Notes under the pieces: model-generated
What the model saw: the letters and a program-made list of their open reading frames with translations, nothing else
The model's database searches: none
What the model was told of the DNA's origin: nothing
From: Castellaniella sp049650445
Lineage (GTDB): Bacteria > Pseudomonadota > Gammaproteobacteria > Burkholderiales > Burkholderiaceae_B
NCBI RefSeq assembly: GCF_049650445.1
Contig: NZ_JBASAD010000035.1
Span: forward strand, 1-64,000
DNA length: 64,000 bases
Reading direction: 5' to 3'
In this document: positions 17,106 to 23,982 of the stretch, piece after piece
Layout of the letters: each line of letters starts with the position of its first letter
Position numbering within the stretch: the first letter of the stretch is position 1
Program-made: the position numbers and the translations under genes

Positions 17106-17885
17106 ATGAGTGCCCACGTATCCCGCCAGGCTCTGGCGGACTGGCTGACCGACGTGTTGCAGCCGGAATGCTTTCGTGATTATTGCCCGAACGGCCTGCA
17201 GGTCCAGGGGCGCGACGAGATCCGCCGCATCGTCACCGGCGTGACGGCCTCGCAGGCCCTGATCGAGGCCGCCGTCGATCAGGGCGCGCACGCCATCCTG
17301 GTCCACCACGGCTGGTTCTGGAAGAACGAGGACCCCTGCATTCGCGGCACCAAGCACCGCCGCCTGGCGGCCTTGATGGCGCGCGAGATCAATCTGTTCG
17401 CCTACCATCTGCCCCTGGATGCACACCTGGAATGGGGTAACAACGCCCAGTTGGCGCGCGTCATGGACTGGGTTCCGGACATTCGCCCCGATGGCGCGCC
17501 CCGGCGCTGCGGACCGGACGATCTGGTCTGGCTGGGCGCGCCCGCCCGGGACCTGACGGTGGGGGCGCTGGCCGCCGACGTGGCCCGTCGGCTGGGCCGC
17601 GAACCCCTGGTGATCGGTGATCCCGAGCGCCCCGTGCGACGGCTGGCCTGGTGTACCGGGGCAGCCCAGGGCATGCTGGACGCGGCCCTGACTGCCGGCG
17701 CGGACTGTTACGTCAGCGGGGAAATTTCCGAACCCACCGTGCATCTGGCCCGCGAAACGGGCGCGGCCTACATCAGCGCCGGCCATCATGCGACGGAACG
17801 CTACGGGGTCCAGGCGCTGGGCGCGGCCATCGAGGCCCGCTTCGGGGTGCCCTGCACCTTTGTGGATGTCGATAATCCCGTCTAG
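17106..17885 (+). CDS. Nif3-like dinuclear metal centre protein
   Basis: A 259-residue Nif3/YbgI family protein forming toroidal hexamers with a two-metal site; physiological role unsettled. The likely metal ligands are visible in VHHGWFW near residue 67, YHLPLDAH near 100 and GHHATE near 222. A Shine-Dalgarno-like AAAGGA precedes the ATG. It is divergent from the Deg protease with an 81-bp gap and converges on mscL with 10 bp between their ends. This neighbourhood upstream of petABC recurs in related betaproteobacteria as I remember it. Confidence 0.93.
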   Translation: MSAHVSRQALADWLTDVLQPECFRDYCPNGLQVQGRDEIRRIVTGVTASQALIEAAVDQGAHAILVHHGWFWKNEDPCIRGTKHRRLAALMAREINLFAYHLPLDAHLEWGNNAQLARVMDWVPDIRPDGAPRRCGPDDLVWLGAPARDLTVGALAADVARRLGREPLVIGDPERPVRRLAWCTGAAQGMLDAALTAGADCYVSGEISEPTVHLARETGAAYISAGHHATERYGVQALGAAIEARFGVPCTFVDVDNPV

Positions 17886-17895
17886 AGCGTGCGGC

Positions 17896-18348
17896 CTATT
17901 TTTTCAGGGCGTCGCGGATTTCGCGCAGCAGCAGGACGTCTTCGGGGGTTGCGGGAGGGGCTGCGGGTGCCGGTTCGGCTTCGAAGCGGCGCCGGGCGTT
18001 GTTCATCAGCTTCACCATCAGGAAGACCACCAGGGCCAACAGCAGGAAGTTGACGAAGATGGTCAGGAAATGCCCCCAGGCGAACACCACCGCGCCCGCC
18101 TTGCTCAGTTCGGCCATCGTCATGGCGCCGGCGTAGCCTTCGGGCAGGCGCAGCACCCAGAACAGGTTGTCGAAATTGACGTTGCCCCCGAGGATGAAAT
18201 TGATGAGCGGCATGAACAGGTCGGCGACGACCGAGTCGATGATCTTGCCAAAAGCGCCGCCGATGATGACCCCGATCGCCAGGTCCATCATGTTGCCCTT
18301 GATGGCAAATTCTCGGAATTCTTTGATAAAACCCCTGGCTGCGCTCAT
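17896..18348 (-). CDS. mscL: Large-conductance mechanosensitive channel
   Basis: A 150-residue pentameric inner-membrane channel that opens at high membrane tension and releases solutes on osmotic downshock. The first segment FKEFREFAIKGNMMDLAIGVIIGGAFGKI with the gate-lining TM1 and the second segment FLTIFVNFLLLALVVFLMVKLMN are clear. The cytoplasmic tail is a little longer than in E. coli (136 residues) and rich in Ala/Pro. It stands alone, with its end 10 bases from the convergent Nif3-like gene. Confidence 0.97.
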   Translation of the reverse strand: MSAARGFIKEFREFAIKGNMMDLAIGVIIGGAFGKIIDSVVADLFMPLINFILGGNVNFDNLFWVLRLPEGYAGAMTMAELSKAGAVVFAWGHFLTIFVNFLLLALVVFLMVKLMNNARRRFEAEPAPAAPPATPEDVLLLREIRDALKK

Positions 18349-18367
18349 TTTGGTATCCCTCTATCCA

Positions 18368-18395
18368 TTTACCCCACTGGGCGTAACGCTATAAT
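18368..18395 (+). promoter_or_regulatory. Probable petABC promoter
   Basis: TTTACC and a perfect TATAAT (18390-18395) are separated by 16 bp, about 100 bases upstream of petA and divergent from mscL. Confidence 0.55.
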
Positions 18396-18498
18396 ACGCG
18401 GTTGAAGAACCTTGTGGGACGGCGTTTGCGCAGTCCCGCGCACAGGCAGATCACGTTCAAAATGCTCCGCCCCACGGGCGGCAACCAGGGATAACAGA

Positions 18499-19143
18499 AT
18501 GAGTCAGCATCCGACACAGTCCGACGAGCAGGGCGCAGTCGACCCGAACCTGCCCCCCGATCCTTCGCGCCGCTTCTGGGTCGCGTCGGCCTGTACGCTG
18601 GGCGGAGTCGCCGGCGTCGCTACGGCCGTGCCTTTCGTCGGTTCGTTTGCGCCTTCCGAAAAGGCCAAGGCAGCCGGTGCGCCGGTCGAGGCCGACATTT
18701 CGGGGCTGGCCGAAGGCCAGATGATGACGGTCGAATGGCGGGGCAAGCCGGTCTGGATTCTGCGCCGTTCCAAGGTCACCCTCGAAGACCTGCCCAAGCA
18801 CGACGCCGAACTCGCCGATCCCCAGTCCGACCGTCCCGGATACACGCCGGAATGGGCCAAGAACGAATACCGTTCGCGCAAGCCCGAATACTTCGTCTGC
18901 ATCGGCATCTGCACCCATCTGGGCTGCTCGCCGACCTCGCACTTCCAGACCGGAGCCCAGCCTGGACTGCCGACCGACTGGCCCGGTGGCTGGCTGTGCC
19001 CCTGCCACGGCTCCACGTTTGACCTCGCTGGCCGGGTGTTCGCCAACAAGCCGGCCCCTGACAATCTCGAAATCCCGCCCTACGCCTTCTCCGCCGATGG
19101 TACCCGTATCACCATTGGCGTCGACGAAGACAACAAGGCCTGA
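18499..19143 (+). CDS. petA: Ubiquinol-cytochrome c reductase, Rieske iron-sulphur subunit
   Basis: The [2Fe-2S] subunit of the cytochrome bc1 complex, 214 residues, passing electrons from ubiquinol to cytochrome c1. The cluster-binding boxes CTHLGC and CPCHGS are both present. The N-terminus has a short polar stretch and then SRRFWVASACTLGGVAGVATA, a Tat-like signal that stays as the membrane anchor. First gene of petABC; a probable promoter lies about 100 bases upstream. Confidence 0.97.
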   Translation: MSQHPTQSDEQGAVDPNLPPDPSRRFWVASACTLGGVAGVATAVPFVGSFAPSEKAKAAGAPVEADISGLAEGQMMTVEWRGKPVWILRRSKVTLEDLPKHDAELADPQSDRPGYTPEWAKNEYRSRKPEYFVCIGICTHLGCSPTSHFQTGAQPGLPTDWPGGWLCPCHGSTFDLAGRVFANKPAPDNLEIPPYAFSADGTRITIGVDEDNKA

Positions 19144-19191
19144 TGGACGTCCGCGTTCATTCTTTTGCGATATTGAATCTAGGAGCCTTTC

Positions 19192-20577
19192 ATGGCCGAT
19201 AAAAACGTCGAGACGACCGGGTTGCTGGGCTGGGTGGACAACCGCTTCCCCTTGAGCAAAATGTTCAAGGAGCACATGTCCGAGTACTACGCGCCGAAAA
19301 ACTTCAACTTCTGGTATTTCTTTGGTTCGCTGGCGCTGATGGTGCTGGTGATCCAGGTCGTCACCGGGATCTTCCTGGTGATGAACTACAAGCCCGATGC
19401 GCGTTTCGCCTTCGAGTCCGTCGAATACATCATGCGCGAAGTGCCGGGCGGCTGGTTCATCCGCTACATGCACTCCACCGGCGCCTCGATGTTCTTCGTC
19501 GTGGTCTACCTGCACATGCTGCGCGGCCTGTTCTACGGCTCTTACCGCAAGCCGCGCGAACTGGTCTGGATCTTCGGCGTGGGCATCTTCCTGTGTCTGA
19601 TGGGCGAGGCCTTCTTCGGTTACCTGCTGCCCTGGGGCCAGATGTCCTACTGGGGCGCCCAGGTGATCGTGAACCTGTTCTCGGCCATCCCCTTCATCGG
19701 CCCTGAACTGTCCCTGTGGATCCGCGGCGACTACGTCGTGTCCGACGCCACCCTGAACCGCTTCTTCGCCTTCCATGTGATCGCCATCCCGCTGGTGCTG
19801 ATCGGCCTGGTCGTGGCGCACATCATCGCGCTGCACGAAGTGGGTTCCAACAACCCCGACGGCGTCGAGATCAAGCAGGGTCCGAAGGACAAGAACGGCC
19901 ACCCCGTGGACGGCATTCCCTTCCATCCCTACTACTCGGTGCACGACATCGTCGGCGTGGCGGGTTTCCTGATCGTGTTTGCCGCGATCATCTTCTTCGG
20001 CCCTGAAATGGGCGGCTACTTCCTGGAGTACAACAACTTCATCCCGGCCGACCCGCTGAAGACACCGCCGCACATCGCGCCGGTCTGGTATTTCACGCCG
20101 TTCTACACCATGCTGCGCGCCACCACCAGCGACTTCACCTGGGTGCTGGCTGCGGGTGCCCTGCTGGCCGCCGTGGCGCTGTTCGCCAAGGGCAAGCTCT
20201 CGGGCATCTGGCGCCTGGCCGTGCCCGGCATCCTGGTCGTGGTCGCCATCCTGCTGAAGGTCCTGGACGCCAAGTTCTGGGGCGTGGTGTCCATGGGCGG
20301 TGCCGTCGTCATCCTGTTCTTCCTGCCGTGGCTGGATCATTCCCCGGTCAAGTCGATCCGCTATCGTCCCAACTGGCACAAGGTGCTGTACGGGATCTTC
20401 ATCGTCGACTTCCTGATCCTGGGTTACCTGGGGACGCAGCCGGTTTCGGACACTGCCACGCTCATCGGCCAGATCGGCACGGTCCTCTATCTGGCGTTCT
20501 TCCTGGCGATGCCCGTCTGGAGCCGCTTGGGTACCTTCAAACAGGTTCCCGACCGCGTCACCTTCCGGGCCCACTGA
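19192..20577 (+). CDS. petB: Ubiquinol-cytochrome c reductase, cytochrome b
   Basis: The membrane core of the bc1 complex, 461 residues with about eight to nine transmembrane helices, carrying both b haems and both quinone sites. The Qo motif PEWY-equivalent region reads PVWYFTPFY, and the haem-binding helices contain RYMHSTGASMFF and FFAFHVIAIPL. AGGAG precedes the ATG. PVWY in place of the more usual PEWY is seen in a subset of proteobacterial enzymes. Second gene of the operon, 48 bp after petA. Confidence 0.97.
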   Translation: MADKNVETTGLLGWVDNRFPLSKMFKEHMSEYYAPKNFNFWYFFGSLALMVLVIQVVTGIFLVMNYKPDARFAFESVEYIMREVPGGWFIRYMHSTGASMFFVVVYLHMLRGLFYGSYRKPRELVWIFGVGIFLCLMGEAFFGYLLPWGQMSYWGAQVIVNLFSAIPFIGPELSLWIRGDYVVSDATLNRFFAFHVIAIPLVLIGLVVAHIIALHEVGSNNPDGVEIKQGPKDKNGHPVDGIPFHPYYSVHDIVGVAGFLIVFAAIIFFGPEMGGYFLEYNNFIPADPLKTPPHIAPVWYFTPFYTMLRATTSDFTWVLAAGALLAAVALFAKGKLSGIWRLAVPGILVVVAILLKVLDAKFWGVVSMGGAVVILFFLPWLDHSPVKSIRYRPNWHKVLYGIFIVDFLILGYLGTQPVSDTATLIGQIGTVLYLAFFLAMPVWSRLGTFKQVPDRVTFRAH

Positions 20578-20608
20578 AGGCCGAACCACTGACTGTCACG
20601 GAAAGATC

Positions 20609-21457
20609 ATGCTGAAAAAACTGCTCGGTGCCCTGGCCCTGTCCCTGACCTGCACGCTGGCTCTCGCCGCCGAGGGCGGCGCACACCTGGATCGCACCCC
20701 CGACCGCATCACCGACCTGGCGGCGCTGCAAAATGGCGCCAAACTGTTCGTCAACTATTGCCTGAACTGTCACAGCGCCAATTCCATGCGCTACAACAAG
20801 CTCATGGATCTGGGTCTGTCGGAAGACGAGATCAAGAAAAACCTGCTCTTCTCTCGCGAGAAGATCGGTGACTTGATGACGATCTCCATGACCCCCGCTG
20901 ACGCGAAGAAATGGTTCGGCGCCGCGCCCCCGGATCTGTCCGTGATCGCGCGCGCCAAGAGCACCAACTTCGGCCCGTCGGGCGTGGACTACATCTACAC
21001 CTATCTGCGTACCTTCTACCGCGATTCCACCACGAAGACCGGCTGGAACAACGTTGTCTTCCCCAGCGTCGGCATGCCCAACGCGCTTTGGGAACTCGAA
21101 GGCCCGCGCAGCTTCACCGACATCGCGGTCCATCAGGTCGCCGATGCCCAGGGTAATCCGCACTGGGAACGCACCACCACGGTCTATGACGCCGACGGCA
21201 TCCCGACCGTCAAGTCCGAAGCCCTGAAGGACTACACCGGCGAGGCCACGCGCGTGACGCGCTTCGACTCCGCCGACGCCAAGACCTTCAGCAAGTTCGA
21301 AAGCGACGTCGCCGACCTCAGCAACTTCCTGGGCTGGATGGCGGAACCTGGCCAGTTGGCACGCAAGCAGATCGGTGTCTGGGTCATGCTGTTCCTGTTC
21401 CTGTTCCTGTTTGTCGCCATCCGCATGAATGCGGCATACTGGAAACACGTCCGCTAA
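20609..21457 (+). CDS. petC: Ubiquinol-cytochrome c reductase, cytochrome c1
   Basis: The membrane-anchored c-type cytochrome of the bc1 complex, 282 residues. A signal peptide ends near residue 21 (LALAAEGG), the haem motif is CLNCH near residue 51 followed by SANSMRYN, and a C-terminal helix (QIGVWVMLFLFLFLFVAI) holds it in the inner membrane. It follows petB by 31 bp and ends the operon before a clear terminator. Confidence 0.97.
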   Translation: MLKKLLGALALSLTCTLALAAEGGAHLDRTPDRITDLAALQNGAKLFVNYCLNCHSANSMRYNKLMDLGLSEDEIKKNLLFSREKIGDLMTISMTPADAKKWFGAAPPDLSVIARAKSTNFGPSGVDYIYTYLRTFYRDSTTKTGWNNVVFPSVGMPNALWELEGPRSFTDIAVHQVADAQGNPHWERTTTVYDADGIPTVKSEALKDYTGEATRVTRFDSADAKTFSKFESDVADLSNFLGWMAEPGQLARKQIGVWVMLFLFLFLFVAIRMNAAYWKHVR

Positions 21458-21465
21458 GGATCATC

Positions 21466-21484
21466 GCGCCCCCTGGCGGGGCGC
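21466..21484 (+). terminator. Hairpin after petC
   Basis: A perfect 7-bp stem (GCGCCCC and GGGGCGC, 5-base loop) lies 9 bases after the petC stop, without a T-run. It may protect the 3' end of the petABC message. Confidence 0.45.
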
Positions 21485-21517
21485 ATGACCCTTCGGCCGC
21501 GCGGGCCGAGATGCCAG

Positions 21518-21547
21518 CCAGGCGTTGTCACGCCTGGTTTGTGTTTT
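21518..21547 (+). terminator. Rho-independent terminator between petC and sspA
   Basis: CCAGGCG, a 6-base loop and CGCCTGG are followed by TTTGTGTTTT. It separates petABC from sspAB. Confidence 0.8.
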
Positions 21548-21594
21548 CGGGACCGCGCGTGTTCTTTGTCTTTTTTTGCATGGGAACCCACGAC

Positions 21595-22203
21595 ATGATG
21601 GTGCTCTATTCCGGAACGACCTGCCCCTTTTCGCAACGCTGCCGCTTCGTGCTGTTCGAAAAGGGCATGGATTTCGAAATCCGTGACATCGACCTGTACA
21701 ACAAGCCCGAAGACATCGCGGTGATGAATCCCTACGGCCAGGTGCCCATCCTGGTCGAGCGCGACTTGGTCCTGTACGAGTCGAACATCATCAACGAATA
21801 CATCGACGAGCGCTTCCCGCATCCCCAACTGATGCCGGCCGATCCGATCATGCGGGCGCGCACCCGTCTGTTCCTGTACAACTTCGAAAAGGAACTGTTC
21901 GTTCACGTGTCCACGCTGGAAAACCGCAGCATCACCGACGAAAAGATCCGTGACGCGGCCCGCGCCAATATCCGTGACCGCCTGGCCCAACTGGCCCCCT
22001 TGCTGGTCAAGAACAAGTTCATGCTGGGTGAAGAATTCTCCATGCTGGACGTGGCCGTGGCCCCGCTGCTGTGGCGTCTGGGCCATTACGGCATCGAACT
22101 GCCCAAGAGTGCCGCTCCGATCCAGAAGTACGCCGAGCGCCTGTTTTCGCGCCCCGCCTACATCGAAGCCCTGACGCCGTCCGAAAAGGTCATGCGCCGT
22201 TGA
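21595..22203 (+). CDS. sspA: Stringent starvation protein A
   Basis: A glutathione-S-transferase-fold protein of 202 residues that binds RNA polymerase and alters transcription under starvation and acid stress. The thioredoxin-like N-terminal domain starts MMVLYSGTTCPFSQRCRF and the helical GST domain follows. The start at 21595 is chosen because everything further upstream in the open frame covers the petC terminator; ATG at 21580 is a possible alternative. It is followed 2 bases later by sspB, as in most beta- and gammaproteobacteria. Confidence 0.95.
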   Translation: MMVLYSGTTCPFSQRCRFVLFEKGMDFEIRDIDLYNKPEDIAVMNPYGQVPILVERDLVLYESNIINEYIDERFPHPQLMPADPIMRARTRLFLYNFEKELFVHVSTLENRSITDEKIRDAARANIRDRLAQLAPLLVKNKFMLGEEFSMLDVAVAPLLWRLGHYGIELPKSAAPIQKYAERLFSRPAYIEALTPSEKVMRR

Positions 22204-22205
22204 CC

Positions 22206-22643
22206 ATGCAGGAATCTTCGACCAAACCGTATCTGATCCGTGCGCTGCACGAGTGGTGCACGGATAACGGCTACACCCCCTACCTGGTGGTCACTGTCGA
22301 TGACAATACCGTGGTGCCGCTTGCCCACGTCCATGACGGCCAGATCACGCTGAACATCAGCCACCTGGCCACCAATCGTCTGACGCTGGGCAACGAATAC
22401 ATCGAATTCGAATCCCGCTTCAACGGTGCGGTAGAACACCTGTTCATCCCCGTGGGGGCCGTGTCGGCGGTCTACGCCCGTGAAACCGGTGCCGGCATGG
22501 GCTTCGAGGTCGTGGCCTCGCGCCCCTACCCGGGCGGTGACGAGCAGCCCGCGCCGCAGCCGGCTCCGGCCAGTGGCACCCCGGCGCCGTCGGATGATGG
22601 CCCGGACGCGCCCAAACCATCCCACTTGAAGGTCGTCAAATAG
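22206..22643 (+). CDS. sspB: ClpXP adaptor, stringent starvation protein B
   Basis: A 145-residue adaptor that delivers ssrA-tagged peptides to ClpXP. The folded domain begins KPYLIRALHEWCTDNGYTPYLVV. A flexible Pro/Ala-rich tail ends in SHLKVVK, matching the ClpX-binding (XB) tail motif of SspB. It is directly behind sspA and probably co-transcribed with it. A tRNA gene follows 31 bp downstream. Confidence 0.96.
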   Translation: MQESSTKPYLIRALHEWCTDNGYTPYLVVTVDDNTVVPLAHVHDGQITLNISHLATNRLTLGNEYIEFESRFNGAVEHLFIPVGAVSAVYARETGAGMGFEVVASRPYPGGDEQPAPQPAPASGTPAPSDDGPDAPKPSHLKVVK

Positions 22644-22674
22644 GATTTCCAGTCCTGTAGAATGACGATCCTTG

Positions 22675-22750
22675 GCCGGCTTAGCTCAGTTGGTAGAGCA
22701 GCTCACTTGTAATGAGAAGGTCGGGGGTTCGATTCCTCTAGCCGGCACCA
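22675..22750 (+). tRNA. tRNA-Thr (anticodon TGT)
   Basis: A 76-base cloverleaf with a 7-bp acceptor stem (GCCGGCT with AGCCGGC), the D-arm GCTC...GAGC, anticodon loop CTTGTAA reading UGU (Thr, ACA codons) and a T-arm with TTCGATT. The CCA end is encoded. It is followed by a strong terminator. Confidence 0.97.
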
Positions 22751-22762
22751 GTCCGATTCATA

Positions 22763-22799
22763 CGAAAACGCCGCCCCATTCATCCGGGCGGCGTTTTCG
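22763..22799 (+). terminator. Rho-independent terminator after tRNA-Thr
   Basis: A 14-bp perfect stem (CGAAAACGCCGCCC and its complement) with a 9-base loop; the downstream arm supplies the TTTT run. Being symmetrical, it could work in both directions. Confidence 0.9.
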
Positions 22800-22932
22800 C
22801 TTCTGAGCCCCCTAAAACCTCCTTGCTGGCAAGCCGAGCATCAGGAAATCCCGGATGTTATGACACCGTATGTTGCGTAAACTACTGCCTTACGCAACAA
22901 ATGCTTCAGTACATCCACGAAGGAGAGATGAC

Positions 22933-23904
22933 ATGATCAAACTGAACGTCCTGGCCGCCGCCGCGCTGTCCGCCGGCCTTGCGCTGGGCGCGACCCCTGC
23001 GTCGGCGCAGACCCAGTTCGTCACGATCGGCACGGGTGGTGTGACCGGGGTCTATTACGCCGTCGGCGGCGCCGTCTGCCGCTTGATGAACAAGGACCGC
23101 GCCCAGACCGGGATCCGCTGTTCGGTGGAAAGCACGGGCGGCTCCGTCTACAACGTCAACACCATCCGAGCCGGGGAACTGGATATCGGCGTCGTGCAGT
23201 CCGACGTCCAGTACAACGCCACCAAGGGGGAGGGCCAGTTCAAGGACAAGGGGGCGATGGACGGCCTGCGCGCCATTTTCTCCATCCACCCGGAACCGCT
23301 CATGGTTGCGGCCCGCAAGGAATCCGGAGTCAAACAGTTCCAGGACTTCAAGGGCAAGCGTTTCAACATCGGTAACCCAGGGTCGGGCCAGCGTGCCACG
23401 GTCGATCAGCTGCTGCCGAAGCTGGGCTTGCAGAAGTCGGACTTCACCCTGGCGTCCGAGCTGAAAGCGGATGAGCACGGCGCGGCGTTGTGCGACAACA
23501 AGATCGACGGCTTCGCCTATGTGGTCGGCAACCCGTCCGCCAACCTGCAGGACGTGACCACCACCTGCGCGGCCCAACTGGTCAATGTCACTGGACCGGC
23601 CATCGATCAGCTCATCGCCGAGTACCCCTACTACGCCAGCACCACCATCCCGGGCGGCACCTACGCCAATAATCCGGACGATGTGACGACCTATGGCGTG
23701 CTGGCCACGCTGGTGACTTCCGACAAGGCCTCGCCCGACGTCGTCTATCAGTTGACCAAGGCAGTGTTCGAGCATTTCGATGAGTTCAAGAAACTGCACC
23801 CAGCCTTCGCCAATCTGGAGTCCGGGCACATGATCAAGGACGGTCTGTCGGCTCCCCTGCACGAAGGCGCGGTCAAGTACTACAAAGAAAAGGGCTGGAT
23901 GTAA
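22933..23904 (+). CDS. TAXI family TRAP transporter substrate-binding protein
   Basis: A 323-residue periplasmic receptor with signal peptide (MIKLNVLAAAALSAGLALG...ASA) and the TAXI hallmark TIGTGGVTGVYYAVGGAVCR at the mature N-terminus. AAGGAGAG precedes the ATG. It is the first gene of the second TRAP operon in the window. It differs from the 6-kb receptor in the opening (GTGGVTG versus LTGGQSG), so the two probably bind different acids. Confidence 0.94.
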   Translation: MIKLNVLAAAALSAGLALGATPASAQTQFVTIGTGGVTGVYYAVGGAVCRLMNKDRAQTGIRCSVESTGGSVYNVNTIRAGELDIGVVQSDVQYNATKGEGQFKDKGAMDGLRAIFSIHPEPLMVAARKESGVKQFQDFKGKRFNIGNPGSGQRATVDQLLPKLGLQKSDFTLASELKADEHGAALCDNKIDGFAYVVGNPSANLQDVTTTCAAQLVNVTGPAIDQLIAEYPYYASTTIPGGTYANNPDDVTTYGVLATLVTSDKASPDVVYQLTKAVFEHFDEFKKLHPAFANLESGHMIKDGLSAPLHEGAVKYYKEKGWM

Positions 23905-23933
23905 TTCCGCGCCGCTTCACGCCAACTACCCAG

Positions 23934-23964
23934 GGTGCGGTCTGCTGCGCAGGCTGCACCTTTT
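23934..23964 (+). terminator. Intra-operon hairpin with T-run
   Basis: An 11-bp stem (GGTGCGGTCTG with CAGGCTGCACC, two G-U pairs, 5-base loop) is followed by TTTT, between the TAXI receptor and its permease. The ribosome-binding site of the permease begins 6 bases later. Confidence 0.65.
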
Positions 23965-23982
23965 GTCACAGGAGACTGACGT

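Noticed and set aside
18457..20589. Minus-strand open frame of 710 codons opposite petA and petB
   Set aside because: No family resemblance, shadow composition, and both genes beneath it are certain.
22675..22799. tRNA gene as an integration site for a mobile element
   Set aside because: The tRNA is followed by its terminator and a TRAP operon; no integrase and no second copy of the tRNA 3' end was seen.
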